From Lachnospiraceae bacterium (GTDB lineage: Bacteria; Bacillota; Clostridia; Lachnospirales; Lachnospiraceae), in NCBI GenBank assembly GCA_021205565.1, contig JAJPXG010000044.1:1-45577 (forward strand): a stretch of DNA of 45,577 nucleotides, in the 5' to 3' direction. The first letter of the stretch is position 1, and each line of letters opens with the position of its first letter. The translations under genes and the position numbers were made by a program. Shown piece by piece: positions 18,730 through 29,222 of the stretch. The notes below the pieces were generated by a model. That model did no database searches. It was given only the letters and a program-made list of their open reading frames with translations, and was not told the origin of the DNA.

Positions 18730-18824
18730 CAGCAATAAAAATGAAATTTTCCCGAAAAACCTGTTGATAAATGTCGAAAAAGATTATAAGATAGATTATA
18801 TTGTGAATGGAGGTCGTTTGGGCT

Positions 18825-20021
18825 GTGATTGAATTATTTTCAAACGAAGTTACATCGAGCGCACGTATTATCGTGGTAGGTGTAGGCGGTGCAGGCAATA
18901 ACGCTGTAGATAGAATGGTAAAGGATCAGGTGGAGGGCGTAGAGCTGATTGCTGTCAATACGGACAGCCAGGCGCTTAAAATGTGTCAGGCGCCCCAGGT
19001 CATTCAGATCGGGGAAAAGCTGACCAAGGGACTGGGCGCAGGAGCCAAGCCTGAGATCGGAGAGAAGGCTGCAGAGGAAAGCCTGGATGAGATTAAAAAG
19101 GCCTTAGAGGGCGCGGAGATGGTGTTCGTGACCTGCGGTATGGGCGGCGGTACAGGAACCGGCGCTGCGCCAGTCGTGGCGAAGGTCGCCAAGGACATGG
19201 GCATCCTCACGGTTGGTATTGTGACCAAGCCCTTCAAATTCGAGGCCAAGACCAGAGCGAACAACGCTGCTGCCGGTATTGAGCGTCTGAAGGAAAATGT
19301 GGACACGCTGATTGTCATTCCCAATGACAAGCTTTTAGAGATCGTGGACCGCAGGACGACCATCACGGACGCGCTGAAAAAGGCGGACGAGGTGCTGCGC
19401 CAGAGCGTACAGGGCATTACGGATCTGATTACCAGGCCGGCCATCATCAATCTGGACTTTGCGGACGTCAGCACTGTTATGAGGGACAAGGGAATTGCGC
19501 ATATCGGAATCGGCACGGGAACCGGCGATACCAAGGCTGCGGATGCGGTCCGCATCGCGGTGGAGAGCCCGCTTTTGGAGACGAGCATCGACGGCGCGAC
19601 CGATATCATCATCAATGTGTCCGGCGACATTACGCTTGCCGACGCGGCGGACGCGAGCGAATACGTGGGCAATATCTGCGGCGAGAATGTCAATGTGATT
19701 CTGGGCGCCATGTATGACGACACGGTGAAGGATACCTGCACCGTTACGGTCATCGCTACTGGCATCGGTCAGAACAACCAGGGCAATAAATATTCCTTTG
19801 GCGGCGGTTTTGCTTCAGGCAAGACTTCCATGCCGAATTATTCTTCCTATGAGACCTCATCTTACGGCTCCTATGGAACGTCGCAGCCGTATACCGGACA
19901 AAAGAGCGGCGTTTCCAGCGCGACCGGCTCTCTGCCCCCGTTAAAAAAGAGCGATCTGACTTCCTCCATTGAGGAAAGGAATTTAAAGATTCCCTCTTTC
20001 TTAAATACGACCAACAAGTAA
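18825..20021 (+). CDS. ftsZ: Cell division protein FtsZ
   Basis: [32 protein letters not shown]-terminal LKIPSFL; GTG start with SD GGAGGT (ORF track starts at 18807). Confidence 0.97.
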   Translation: MIELFSNEVTSSARIIVVGVGGAGNNAVDRMVKDQVEGVELIAVNTDSQALKMCQAPQVIQIGEKLTKGLGAGAKPEIGEKAAEESLDEIKKALEGAEMVFVTCGMGGGTGTGAAPVVAKVAKDMGILTVGIVTKPFKFEAKTRANNAAAGIERLKENVDTLIVIPNDKLLEIVDRRTTITDALKKADEVLRQSVQGITDLITRPAIINLDFADVSTVMRDKGIAHIGIGTGTGDTKAADAVRIAVESPLLETSIDGATDIIINVSGDITLADAADASEYVGNICGENVNVILGAMYDDTVKDTCTVTVIATGIGQNNQGNKYSFGGGFASGKTSMPNYSSYETSSYGSYGTSQPYTGQKSGVSSATGSLPPLKKSDLTSSIEERNLKIPSFLNTTNK

Positions 20022-20047
20022 GAATTCAGAACGAATAAAGAGTACAA

Positions 20048-20086
20048 AAGCAGCATATCCTTTTGGGGGGTGTGCTGCTTGTTTTT
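20048..20086 (+). terminator. Intrinsic terminator after ftsZ
   Basis: AAGCAGCA...TGCTGCTT followed by gtttttt. Confidence 0.8.
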
Positions 20087-20124
20087 TCACATTGAACACT
20101 TAGGGACGCCTTCAGTGTAGTGAG

Positions 20125-20928
20125 GTGATTTGTTTGGTCATAAGGCTGTACCTGGACAGTATTTTCCTGATGCAGGTTACTTTTAATTGTATGCTGCTGA
20201 TGATTGTGAGATTACAGCTTGGCGTGCCGGTTTCTCACAGACGTATCTGGCTTATAGCGGGTATGACGGCGGGCGGATATACGCTGTTGATTCTGCTTCC
20301 CGTTCCGTTGGGATGGCTGGAGATACCGGGACTGCTGCTCAATGCCGGCAGCCTGCTGCTTTTTTTCCTCCCGCCCAGATACAGGCGGTATCGCCGCAAA
20401 ATGCTGCTTTATGTGATGGCAGATACGCTTGTGGCCTCCGGCATTCTGCGGATTGTACTTTTCAGATGGTATCTGTGGACGCAGAACACGGCGGGAGTGT
20501 GGGAGGTTTTATTCTGCGCCCTGCTCCTGTACGAGGCGGTCAGAAGCGCATGGACACACTGGCGGCGCAGCTTACGCCGGCATATCTACCCGGTGACAAT
20601 TCTGAGTGCGGGGCAGAAGAGGCAGATCCTTGCCCTGTATGACACTGGAAACGGCCTGACGGAACCAATCAGCGGGCGGCCCGTATGCCTGGTGGAGGAG
20701 GAGCTGTTAGCGGGGCTGACACTGGAAAATCCCCTGTTTTTGCGTGCGATTCCGTTCCATACAGTGGGCTGTGACGACGGGCTTTTGTACGGCGTTGAGG
20801 TGCCGGAGCTGTTGATTGATGCGGAGGACGGGGTGCATTCCGTAAAGGATGTGGTCTGCGCCGGGGTCACAAAGCCGTTTTCCTCTAAGGGCAGATATCA
20901 GATGATTCTGCACCCGGGGATCTTTTAG
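20125..20928 (+). CDS. spoIIGA: Sigma-E processing peptidase SpoIIGA
   Basis: YLDSIFLMQVTFNCMLL membrane domain and LYDTGNGLTEPISGRPV aspartic-protease-like motif; immediately upstream of sigE. Confidence 0.85.
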   Translation: MICLVIRLYLDSIFLMQVTFNCMLLMIVRLQLGVPVSHRRIWLIAGMTAGGYTLLILLPVPLGWLEIPGLLLNAGSLLLFFLPPRYRRYRRKMLLYVMADTLVASGILRIVLFRWYLWTQNTAGVWEVLFCALLLYEAVRSAWTHWRRSLRRHIYPVTILSAGQKRQILALYDTGNGLTEPISGRPVCLVEEELLAGLTLENPLFLRAIPFHTVGCDDGLLYGVEVPELLIDAEDGVHSVKDVVCAGVTKPFSSKGRYQMILHPGIF

Positions 20929-21151
20929 AAATCTGCGGAGTGAAAGGCTTTCTGCCGGAATCATGTGGAAATCTGACTGCCAAAGGAAGAAAAAGAATCG
21001 CAGACAGAGAAAAAAGTTCTGAAAAACAATCGTCCGGCATAGGATAGAGAGTGGGAAGAAATGGTTTTCGGCGCGTGAAAATGAAAACGGTTCTCTGCAG
21101 CAGGGCCGTTGCACGGATGCAGGCAGAAGAAACAGGCAGGGAGGGAGAATA

Positions 21152-21925
21152 TTGAGAACAATCCAGCGGATTATTGTTTTTTTCAGAAACAGGAAAAAGG
21201 AGTCCGGCGCAGTCGGTCTGGACGAAAATGTGCTTTATTATATCGGCGGAGCGGACGTCTTGCCGCCGCCGCTTGATCCGGCGCGGGAGGAGGAGATGAT
21301 ACAGCTCCTTTTCACTGATCGGGCGCCGGAGGCAAAGAAAACGCTGATTGAGCACAATCTGCGGCTGGTGGTTTACATTGCCAGGCGGTTTGACAACACC
21401 GGCGTCGGCGTGGAGGATCTGATTTCCATCGGCACGATCGGCCTTTTAAAGGCAGTCAATACATATAAAGCGGATAAAAATATCAAGCTCGCCACGTATG
21501 CTTCCCGCTGCATTGAGAATGAGATTCTGATGTATCTGCGCCGCACCAGCAAAAACAAGGCGGAGGTCAGTATCGATGAGCCGCTGAATACGGATTTCGA
21601 CGGAAATGAGCTGCTGCTGGGCGATATTCTGGGCACGGATGAGGATGTCATCAGTAAAGATCTGGAGCGGGAGGCGGAGCATGCGCTTTTAAGACGCTCC
21701 ATTGAACGCTTAAGCAAACGGGAGAAGACGATTGTCTGTCTGCGCTTCGGTTTAAAACCGGAGTCCGGAAAGGATGGAAAGACGCCGGCATATCCGGTGG
21801 AGGAGGGAAAGGAGATGACGCAGAAGGAGGTAGCCGCGCTTCTGGGCATTTCCCAGTCCTATATTTCACGGCTGGAGAAAAAGATTATGCTCAGGCTGAG
21901 AAAGGAAATGTTGAAGGAAAGCTAG
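21152..21925 (+). CDS. sigE: RNA polymerase sporulation sigma factor SigE
   Basis: [41 protein letters not shown] sigma-70 region 2; [24 protein letters not shown]. Confidence 0.93.
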   Translation: MRTIQRIIVFFRNRKKESGAVGLDENVLYYIGGADVLPPPLDPAREEEMIQLLFTDRAPEAKKTLIEHNLRLVVYIARRFDNTGVGVEDLISIGTIGLLKAVNTYKADKNIKLATYASRCIENEILMYLRRTSKNKAEVSIDEPLNTDFDGNELLLGDILGTDEDVISKDLEREAEHALLRRSIERLSKREKTIVCLRFGLKPESGKDGKTPAYPVEEGKEMTQKEVAALLGISQSYISRLEKKIMLRLRKEMLKES

Positions 21926-21964
21926 ATTCTGTGCTAAGATAAAAAGAAAAAGGCGGGAATCGAT

Positions 21965-23107
21965 ATGCAGAGGAACAAGGCGAAGGTTCGCACGGCGTTA
22001 ATCGGTGTCGGCGGCATGGGACGAAAGTACGCGGAAATGATAGTGGCGGGAAAGGTTCCTTCCATGGAACTGACCGCGTTGGTCTGCCGCAATGAGCAGG
22101 CCAGAGCCTGGGCACAGGGGCTTTCGGAGGAGCACATGATCTTTGCGGATACGGATGCACTGTACGCACACCCGGAGCTTTACGATGCGGTGCTGATCGT
22201 GACGCCGCACAGAACGCATCCGGAGCTTGCGCTGAAAGCGTTTGCTCTTGGAAAGCATGTCCTTTGTGACAAACCCGCGGGTGTGGCGGTGTCTCAGGCA
22301 CTGGCCATGGCTGCGGCGGCCGAGAGGGAAAACCGGATTTATGGGATGATTTTTCATCAGCGCCTGTATCCGAAGTACAGGAAAATAAAAGAGCTTCTGG
22401 ACAGCGGTGCGCTGGGAAAACTGAACCGGATTCTGCTGGTCAACACCCGGTATTTCAGAACGGAATACTACCATCAGTCCGGTTCCTGGCGCAGCAGCTG
22501 GAACGGGGAGGGCGGCGGCGCGCTGATCAACCAGGGGCAGCATATCCTGGATATCTGGCAGTGGCTGTTTCACATGCCGCAAAAGCTTTCCGCGCAGATT
22601 CCTTTCGGCAAATACAACGATTTTATGGTAGATGATGAGGCTGTTATCAGCATGACTTATCCGGATCAGCTGTCTGCGCTTTTCATCCTGACCACAGGGG
22701 AACCGGTTCATCAGGAGCGTCTGGAGATTACGGGCAGTCAGGGGAAGCTTCTGATGGAGGACGATACCCTGCATATCTGGCGTTATGGGGACGACAGCCG
22801 CCATTATGCCAAAACTGCGCAGGTGTCAGACGGGAAGCTGCTTAATATGACGGAGGAGGTGATTTCCTTTGAAAAAGGGGACGAGCCTTACCCGCAGATG
22901 CTGGAGAATTTTGCGCAGGCTGTTCTGACGGGCGATTCTTCTCTGCTGATCGCGCCGGGCGCTGAGGCGGTTCATCCTCTGATGCTGACGAACGCTGCTT
23001 ATCTGTCAGCCTGGAAGGAGAAGACGGTGACGCTGCCGATTGACGCGGCGGAGTATGACAGCTGCCTGGAGGCAAAGTGCAGGGAGGAAGCGGCAAAAAA
23101 TCAGTAA
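21965..23107 (+). CDS. Gfo/Idh/MocA family oxidoreductase
   Basis: ALIGVGGMGRKYAEM Rossmann motif, GKHVLCDKPAGV, EGGGALINQGQHILDIWQWL. Confidence 0.92.
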   Translation: MQRNKAKVRTALIGVGGMGRKYAEMIVAGKVPSMELTALVCRNEQARAWAQGLSEEHMIFADTDALYAHPELYDAVLIVTPHRTHPELALKAFALGKHVLCDKPAGVAVSQALAMAAAAERENRIYGMIFHQRLYPKYRKIKELLDSGALGKLNRILLVNTRYFRTEYYHQSGSWRSSWNGEGGGALINQGQHILDIWQWLFHMPQKLSAQIPFGKYNDFMVDDEAVISMTYPDQLSALFILTTGEPVHQERLEITGSQGKLLMEDDTLHIWRYGDDSRHYAKTAQVSDGKLLNMTEEVISFEKGDEPYPQMLENFAQAVLTGDSSLLIAPGAEAVHPLMLTNAAYLSAWKEKTVTLPIDAAEYDSCLEAKCREEAAKNQ

Positions 23108-23130
23108 AATGCATGCAGCGGCAGGCTGAA

Positions 23131-23167
23131 ATATGCCCGGAAAAGCACGACGCTTTTCCGGGCATAT
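23131..23167. terminator. Bidirectional hairpin between convergent genes
   Basis: ATATGCCCGGAAAAGC-ACGAC-GCTTTTCCGGGCATAT, 16 perfect pairs. Confidence 0.75.
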
Positions 23168-23199
23168 CTGTTGTATGAGTCTGTAAGGCTTCCGGCAGG

Positions 23200-23847
23200 T
23201 TATTTCGTGCCGAAAATCCTGTCGCCCGCATCACCCAGTCCGGGGCAGATGTAGGCGTTTTCGTTTAAGCAGCGATCCAGGTGTCCCACATAAATCTGGA
23301 TATCCGGATGCGCTTCGTGCAGGCGCTTTAAGCCCTCAGGGGCGGCAATGATACACATGAATTTGATCTTGACGCCGCCGTGCTTTTTGATCAGATCCAC
23401 GGCGTCCACACCGGAGCCGCCGGTGGCCAACATCGGGTCCACGACCAGGATAGTGCGCTCTTCAATCGGGGAGGGCAGTTTGCAGTAATACTCGTGCGGT
23501 TCATGTGTCTCGGGGTCTCTGTAAAGACCGATATGTCCCACCTTCGCAGTCGGGGAGAGCGCCAGAATGCCGCTGACCATACCAAGACCGGCGCGCAGAA
23601 TCGGTACGACAGCCATCTTACGGCCGGATACCATGGGCGTCATGCAGGTCTCGATGGGGGTCTTGACCTCGACATCCTCCAAAGGCAGATCGCTTAAGGC
23701 CTCATAGCCCTCCAGCATGGCGATTTCCTCCACCAGCTTGCGGAATTCGTTGGTACCGGTATTCTCATCGCGCAGCAGGGAAATTTTGTGCTGTAAAAGC
23801 GGATGGGTGAAAATGTGTACGTTTGGCATGTCGTAAAATGATTCCAT
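23200..23847 (-). CDS. upp: Uracil phosphoribosyltransferase
   Basis: [52 protein letters not shown]; start MESFYD. Confidence 0.97.
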   Translation of the reverse strand: MESFYDMPNVHIFTHPLLQHKISLLRDENTGTNEFRKLVEEIAMLEGYEALSDLPLEDVEVKTPIETCMTPMVSGRKMAVVPILRAGLGMVSGILALSPTAKVGHIGLYRDPETHEPHEYYCKLPSPIEERTILVVDPMLATGGSGVDAVDLIKKHGGVKIKFMCIIAAPEGLKRLHEAHPDIQIYVGHLDRCLNENAYICPGLGDAGDRIFGTK

Positions 23848-24050
23848 ATATCCTCCTTTATGTGAGTGGGTGTTCGCCCGGATTTTACTGGTTTTCAGTA
23901 TAACACAGCCACGGCTTTTTGTCATGGCAAATGTGAAAAAACAGGGAATTGGTGCCCGCTATTGACTTTGTTTTTCCGGATGAGTAAAATGATAGACATG
24001 CACAGAAGGATGTGTCCGGGCTACCAATAATAAAAAATGAGGAAATCTGA

Positions 24051-26024
24051 ATGCAAAAAACAAGCCGTTTCCGGGCGGGAAATTTTTTTCACAATCTGCC
24101 GTATTTTATTTCAGGCTGCGCGGTGATCGCGTTGAATACCTGTTCCCTGCCGTCTGCGCTGATCGGCGCCGCTTTGGGGGCGGTGCTTTTCCTGTCAGCT
24201 CTGTATTTTGAAAACATACATGCGTTCTGGAAACGCTGCGTGACCCGGGGGATTTTGCTGTTTTCGGCTGCGGCTGCATTTATTTCCGCGGCGGTTTTTT
24301 ATGAATTGTTTTCCATGACGTCCAAAACCAGATTTATCAGTGATTTATTCGGAATGTCACAGAGAGCCTTTTTTCTGATTCCGGCAATTCTTGGCGGCGC
24401 GGCAGCCGTATATTTTCTGAGTGTGGTGCTGTGCGCGGTGAAGACGGCGGTTGGGCCGGATGAAAAAAGCGTTCCGCCTTCCTGTACCCTGCATAAGACA
24501 GATCTTCTGATTCTGGGAGTGATTCTGACAGCGGGGCTTTTAGCCGGGGTCTGTCTTACTTCGCAGAAGGTCTCCTTTCACGTGGACGAGATGCTTACCT
24601 TCGGGTTGTCAAACAGCTACTATCAGCCGTTTTTTGAGGAGCCGTCCGTCAATGGCGGTGTTGTGATTACGGGCGCGGAGTTTACGGATTATCTGACGGT
24701 GTCGGACCATCCGTTCAGCTATGGCTCCGTGATTTATAATCAGATACAGGATGTGCATCCTCCGCTGTATTATTTTCTCATCCATACCATCTGTTCGGCG
24801 GCGCCCGGCCTTTCTTTTGCGGCTGTGGGATATATCGTCAATGCCCTGTTTGCGGCGCTGACGATGGCCGGTTTGTTTGTATGGGCATACCGCAGGTTTG
24901 ACCGGCTCACGGCCTGTCTGGCGGTCATCAGCTTTGCCTTTGGAGCCGGCATCCTTTCCATGTTTGTTTTTTTCCGGATGTACATGATGCTGGTGTACTT
25001 TACAGTTCTGCTTGCTGTCTCCTTATATGACATTTATGCCGGCGGCGGGGAGGGCAGAGCCCGTATGTGGCTGGGGATTGCCCTCTGCCTGGGGGCGTTG
25101 ACGCAGTATTATTTTCTGGTGTACGCTTTTTTTGCCTGCCTTGTGCTGGCAGTGCTGCTGTGCGTGGAAAAAAGATGGAAGGAGTTAAGGGATACTGCCG
25201 CTGTTGTCGGTGCGAGCGCCTGTATTTATTACAGTATTTGGGGCAATATCGCGATCAGGCATATCTTTTCCGGCTATAAGGGAAAGCAGGCGCTCCAGTC
25301 CGCTGCGACGCTGGAAGGGACTTTCGATGAGATCAGAGCTTACGGTGACATGCTGTTCAAACAGATTTTTTCCCACACCCTTCTGTCGGCCGGCTTCTTC
25401 ATACTGCTGGCGGTTTTCCTTTCTGTGCTTGCGGTCAGGGCAGTCCGCGGGGGCAGGGAGAATATCACACATTTCAGGGGTCTTCTGCTGCTTTTGCTCC
25501 CCTGCCTGCTTTATGTCTGCATGATAGCGAAGGTGTCCTCCGATGAGGCTGAGAGATACATCGTCAATGTGGTTCCGCTCTTCTGGGTAAGTCTGCTGGC
25601 AGTTATTTTTTACATCTGCAGAAATGTAAAAGGCAGGGCGGTCTGGTCGGCCGCGCTTGCCGCGCTGATTGTCGCGGATTTGCTGACGGCCTGCGAGCCG
25701 GAATATTTATATTTGTCGGACGAAAGCATGGTGGAATATATGGAGAGTCTGGATCAGGATACAGTCTGTGTCTATTATAAGAGTACAGACTGGAACTCAC
25801 AGACCCAGTATGCCTGCTTTCTGATGAATTACCAGACGACTTATGTCGTCAACGGGGCATGTCTGGACTGGCTGGAGGAACAGGATCTGTGGAAAAATGA
25901 GACGGTTCTTCTGCTGGCGGAGGACAGCGCCGGCTATGAAGCACTGTTTCAAAGCATCGGCTGCACCAGCGTGGAATGGATAGGAACCTATGAGCGGGTG
26001 CAGGTTTTTTCCCTTTCCAGGTAA
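24051..26024 (+). CDS. GT-C-like polytopic membrane protein (putative glycosyltransferase)
   Basis: VSFHVDEMLTFGLSNSYY and DVHPPLYYFLIH motifs typical of PMT/ArnT-like membrane enzymes; many TM segments. Confidence 0.7.
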   Translation: MQKTSRFRAGNFFHNLPYFISGCAVIALNTCSLPSALIGAALGAVLFLSALYFENIHAFWKRCVTRGILLFSAAAAFISAAVFYELFSMTSKTRFISDLFGMSQRAFFLIPAILGGAAAVYFLSVVLCAVKTAVGPDEKSVPPSCTLHKTDLLILGVILTAGLLAGVCLTSQKVSFHVDEMLTFGLSNSYYQPFFEEPSVNGGVVITGAEFTDYLTVSDHPFSYGSVIYNQIQDVHPPLYYFLIHTICSAAPGLSFAAVGYIVNALFAALTMAGLFVWAYRRFDRLTACLAVISFAFGAGILSMFVFFRMYMMLVYFTVLLAVSLYDIYAGGGEGRARMWLGIALCLGALTQYYFLVYAFFACLVLAVLLCVEKRWKELRDTAAVVGASACIYYSIWGNIAIRHIFSGYKGKQALQSAATLEGTFDEIRAYGDMLFKQIFSHTLLSAGFFILLAVFLSVLAVRAVRGGRENITHFRGLLLLLLPCLLYVCMIAKVSSDEAERYIVNVVPLFWVSLLAVIFYICRNVKGRAVWSAALAALIVADLLTACEPEYLYLSDESMVEYMESLDQDTVCVYYKSTDWNSQTQYACFLMNYQTTYVVNGACLDWLEEQDLWKNETVLLLAEDSAGYEALFQSIGCTSVEWIGTYERVQVFSLSR

Positions 26025-26114
26025 GCAGTCATTTTACTGTGCGTCCGGAAGCCGGATATGACGTTTTGCTGTGACGTTTGTGAAAAAAATCTAAAATATA
26101 TGTGAAATTTTCCC

Positions 26115-26144
26115 TTGACGATTCTGCGTGTATTCCGGTATACT
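26115..26144 (+). promoter_or_regulatory. Candidate sigma-A promoter of uracil permease
   Basis: TTGACG, 18-nt spacer, TATACT. Confidence 0.6.
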
Positions 26145-26212
26145 TTCCTGCAATGAGGTGTGCTGCGACTGGTCAGCGGCGTGCCTTCAAACAGAAGAGA
26201 GGAGAGTTTGTT

Positions 26213-27583
26213 ATGAGTCAGCAGCAAGACGGTGCGATCCGCGACGCGAGAACTCTGGGAATACCCAAGATGCTCCTGTTAGGATTGCAGCACATGTTCG
26301 CCATGTTCGGCGCAACGATTTTAGTTCCTGTATTAACCAATTCATACTTCGAGGGAGAAGGACTTTCGATCCAGGTGACTTTGGTCTGTGCGGGCCTTGG
26401 AACATTATTTTTCCATGTCTGCTCCAAATTCAAGGTTCCTGCGTTCTTAGGTTCTTCTTTCGCATTTTTAGGGGGTTATGCCACGGTTGCCAGTATGAAC
26501 ACCGGGAAATTCGCAGACATGACCATGGGGGAGAAGCTGCCCTATGCCTGCGGCGGCGTGGTGGTGGCCGGCCTTTTATACCTGGTGCTGGCGCTCGTTA
26601 TCAAGCTGCTGGGGGTAAAAAAGGTCATGCGTTTCCTGCCTCCTGTTGTCACTGGCCCCATCATTATCTGCATCGGCCTGTCTTTAGCTCCCAGCGCGGT
26701 GTCCAACGCCTCGACCAACTGGTTTATTGCCATTGTCGCCTTCGCAGTCATCGTGATTTTCAATATCTGGGGCAAGGGCATGTTTAAAATCATCCCCATC
26801 CTGATGGGCGTGGTGATTTCCTACGCTGTGGCGCTGATCATGCAGACGATGGGCATGACGAATCCGGACGGTTCCGTGATTCTGGATTTCTCAGGCGTTG
26901 CCGCGGCCGGCTGGGTCGGATTGCCGCCCTTCCAGATCTGTAAATTTGACATTTCCGCTATTTTAGTGATGGCGCCGATCGCTCTGGCGGCCATGATGGA
27001 GCATATCGGCGACATGTCCGCCATCTCTGCCACGGTGGGAGAGAACTTCATCGAGGACCCTGGCCTGCACAGGACGCTGGTGGGCGACGGCCTGGCCACC
27101 TCCCTGTCCGCTTTCTTCGGCGGTCCCGCCAACACGACATATGGTGAGAATACCGGCGTGCTGGAGCTAAGCAAGGTTTATGATCCGCGCGTCATCCGTC
27201 TGGCGGCTGTCTTTGCGGTTGTCCTTGGCTTCATTCCGAAGGTCGCGGAGGTGATCGGCTCCATGCCCGCCTCCATTATTGGCGGCGTCAGCTTCATGCT
27301 CTACGGCATGATTTCCGCCATCGGTGTGCGCAACGTGGTGGAAAATAACGTGGACTTCACCAAGTCCCGCAACCTGATTATTGCGGCGGTGATCCTTGTC
27401 AGCGGCCTGGGCTTCTCCGACGGTCTGACCTTCAGCGTGTTCGGTACCTCCATTACGCTGACAGCTCTTTCCCTGGCGGTGATTCTCGGTATTTTATTAA
27501 ACCTGATCCTGCCGGGTAATGACTACGTCTTCGGGGAGAACCCGGAGGGAGACCAGCACCGTGGGGTGAATATGAAGCCGTAA
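26213..27583 (+). CDS. uraA: Uracil/xanthine permease family (NCS2), probable UraA
   Basis: LLGLQHMFAMFGATILVPVLTN, GGPANTTYGENTGVL. Confidence 0.93.
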   Translation: MSQQQDGAIRDARTLGIPKMLLLGLQHMFAMFGATILVPVLTNSYFEGEGLSIQVTLVCAGLGTLFFHVCSKFKVPAFLGSSFAFLGGYATVASMNTGKFADMTMGEKLPYACGGVVVAGLLYLVLALVIKLLGVKKVMRFLPPVVTGPIIICIGLSLAPSAVSNASTNWFIAIVAFAVIVIFNIWGKGMFKIIPILMGVVISYAVALIMQTMGMTNPDGSVILDFSGVAAAGWVGLPPFQICKFDISAILVMAPIALAAMMEHIGDMSAISATVGENFIEDPGLHRTLVGDGLATSLSAFFGGPANTTYGENTGVLELSKVYDPRVIRLAAVFAVVLGFIPKVAEVIGSMPASIIGGVSFMLYGMISAIGVRNVVENNVDFTKSRNLIIAAVILVSGLGFSDGLTFSVFGTSITLTALSLAVILGILLNLILPGNDYVFGENPEGDQHRGVNMKP

Positions 27584-27602
27584 ACGAAATTGAGAAAAAC
27601 AG

Positions 27603-27637
27603 AGGCGGGTGCCGGACAGCACCCGCCTGTATTTTTT
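27603..27637 (+). terminator. Intrinsic terminator
   Basis: AGGCGGGTGC-CGGACA-GCACCCGCCT followed by gtatttttt. Confidence 0.9.
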
Positions 27638-27684
27638 CCTGTTGACAGGAAAGGCGGAGGGTGCTATATTCCATATGTAAGTGA

Positions 27685-27920
27685 AACTTCAGGGCGGGGT
27701 GAAATTCCCCACTGGCGGTGACACGCTTTCAGCGCTGCAGCAAACGGCGCAGGGCGTCCAGTCCGCGACCCGGCGAAATGCCGGCTGAACCGGTGCAAAT
27801 CCGGTACCAACGGTTACCGAAAAAGGTATGCAGGAGAGGTGCTTTGCATGTGCAGGCCGGTCGTTTTATCCGGCGGCAGTTAAAAGCAGCTGTTACCCGC
27901 AACAGTCCGGATGGAAGAAG
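27685..27920 (+). ncRNA. FMN riboswitch (RFN element) with extended arms
   Basis: cttcagggcggggtgaaattccccactggcggtg ... agtccgcgaccc ... tgaaccggtgcaaatccggtaccaacggt ... cagtccggatggaagaagga. Confidence 0.93.
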
Positions 27921-27928
27921 GAGGAAAA

Positions 27929-28537
27929 ATGAATACTGAAACGAAACTTTCAACCCAGAAACTATGCTTTATCGGCCTGTTTGGCGCGCTCAGCGCGGTA
28001 CTGATGCTCTTTGACTTCCCGCTGTTTTTTGCCCCATCCTTTATGAAACTTGACTTAGCCGAGCTGCCCGGCATTCTGGGCGGTTTTATGTTCGGACCGC
28101 TTGTGGGAGAGTGCATCGTGGTGGTGAAGATTCTGCTGAACACGCTCATGACCGGCTCGAGCACCATGTACGTCGGAGAGCTGTCCAATCTGATCCTGTC
28201 GAGTATCTATGTGCTGACCGCTTCCGTGATTTACAAACTGCACAAGACCAGAAAGCAGGCGGTGCTTTCCCTGGTTGCGGCGGTTCTGACGGTCAGTGTG
28301 ATTGCCCTGATTTCCAATACGTTTTTCATTTTCCCGGCTTACGCGGTGATTTACGGGATGAGTATGGAAACCATCGTCAGCATGGCGGCGGCAGTCAATC
28401 CACTGGTACATGATACCATGACCATGATGCTTTTCAGTGTGTTTCCCTTTAACCTGGTGAAATACGGCGCCGTCAGCATCATCACCTTTATTGTATATAA
28501 ACGCCTTCATGGCGCAATCAATAAAATAATCAGATAA
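27929..28537 (+). CDS. ribU: Riboflavin ECF transporter S component
   Basis: Downstream of the FMN riboswitch; FMKLDLAELPGILGGFMFGPLVGECIVVVKILLN. Confidence 0.9.
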   Translation: MNTETKLSTQKLCFIGLFGALSAVLMLFDFPLFFAPSFMKLDLAELPGILGGFMFGPLVGECIVVVKILLNTLMTGSSTMYVGELSNLILSSIYVLTASVIYKLHKTRKQAVLSLVAAVLTVSVIALISNTFFIFPAYAVIYGMSMETIVSMAAAVNPLVHDTMTMMLFSVFPFNLVKYGAVSIITFIVYKRLHGAINKIIR

Positions 28538-28570
28538 TGTTTTTCATTTTCATTGCAAAGGAGACGGACT

Positions 28571-28987
28571 ATGAGCACTGTGCGGAAGGACAAAAAAAGA
28601 ACCATTTTCGGTTTACCGCTGTCATTTACAAAATACGAGCTGACGGAAGAAAAGTTTTTGATTAACACCGGTGTGCTGAACGTCAGTGAGGATGAAATCA
28701 GGCTGTATCGATTCGTTGACATGACCCTGAAACAGAGCCTTGGCCAGCGGATTTTCGGCGTGGGCGATATCTGCTGCCAGACGAGCGACCGCTCCAGCGG
28801 CAGCTTTGTCATTAAAAGCATAAAAAGGCCGCGCGAGGTAAAGGACATGCTCTCCGATCTGGTGGAAGCGGAGCGGGACAAAAAGCGCGTCTCTATCCGC
28901 GAGGTAGCGGGTGCGCAGCCGGATGATTTTGATCATGACCATTTTGACCCGGATGATTTTGACGGTCCGGGGCATCCACATCCATAA
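28571..28987 (+). CDS. Small PH-like domain protein with Asp/His-rich tail
   Basis: MSTVRKDKKRTIFGLPLSFTKYELTEEKFLINTGVLNVSEDEIRLYRFVDMTLKQSLGQRIFGVGDI; fold similar to bacterial PH proteins. Confidence 0.65.
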   Translation: MSTVRKDKKRTIFGLPLSFTKYELTEEKFLINTGVLNVSEDEIRLYRFVDMTLKQSLGQRIFGVGDICCQTSDRSSGSFVIKSIKRPREVKDMLSDLVEAERDKKRVSIREVAGAQPDDFDHDHFDPDDFDGPGHPHP

Positions 28988-29071
28988 AGGAAGACCTGAA
29001 AACCGGGAGGCGGCGCTGTTGCCTTCCGGTAATTCATATTCATATTTTTTGTATGATTTTCGTATGCGGTC

Positions 29072-29100
29072 TTGCAATTCGTCAGGATTTATAGTATTAT
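29072..29100 (+). promoter_or_regulatory. Candidate sigma-A promoter of the aminotransferase gene
   Basis: TTGCAA, 17-nt spacer, TATTAT. Confidence 0.55.
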
Positions 29101-29222
29101 AGTGGTCGTTTGGGATTGTATACAAATATACACTGATACAGACCGGTCATGAAACCGTCGGCTGCGTTCGAGGATTTTGGGGTTTCGCGGCCATCATTTC
29201 AACAGAAGGGATGGAATATAAT

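Noticed and set aside
18807-18824. ATG 18807 as ftsZ start
   Set aside because: It overlaps the GGAGGT SD; GTG 18825 has suitable SD spacing.
19004-19765. Minus-strand 253-aa ORF within ftsZ
   Set aside because: Shadow ORF opposite a conserved gene, with a Ser/Ala/Val/Met-rich artefact composition.
27718-27953. ORFs 27718-27939 plus and 27729-27953 minus
   Set aside because: They lie within the FMN riboswitch; low-complexity translations with no recognisable domain.
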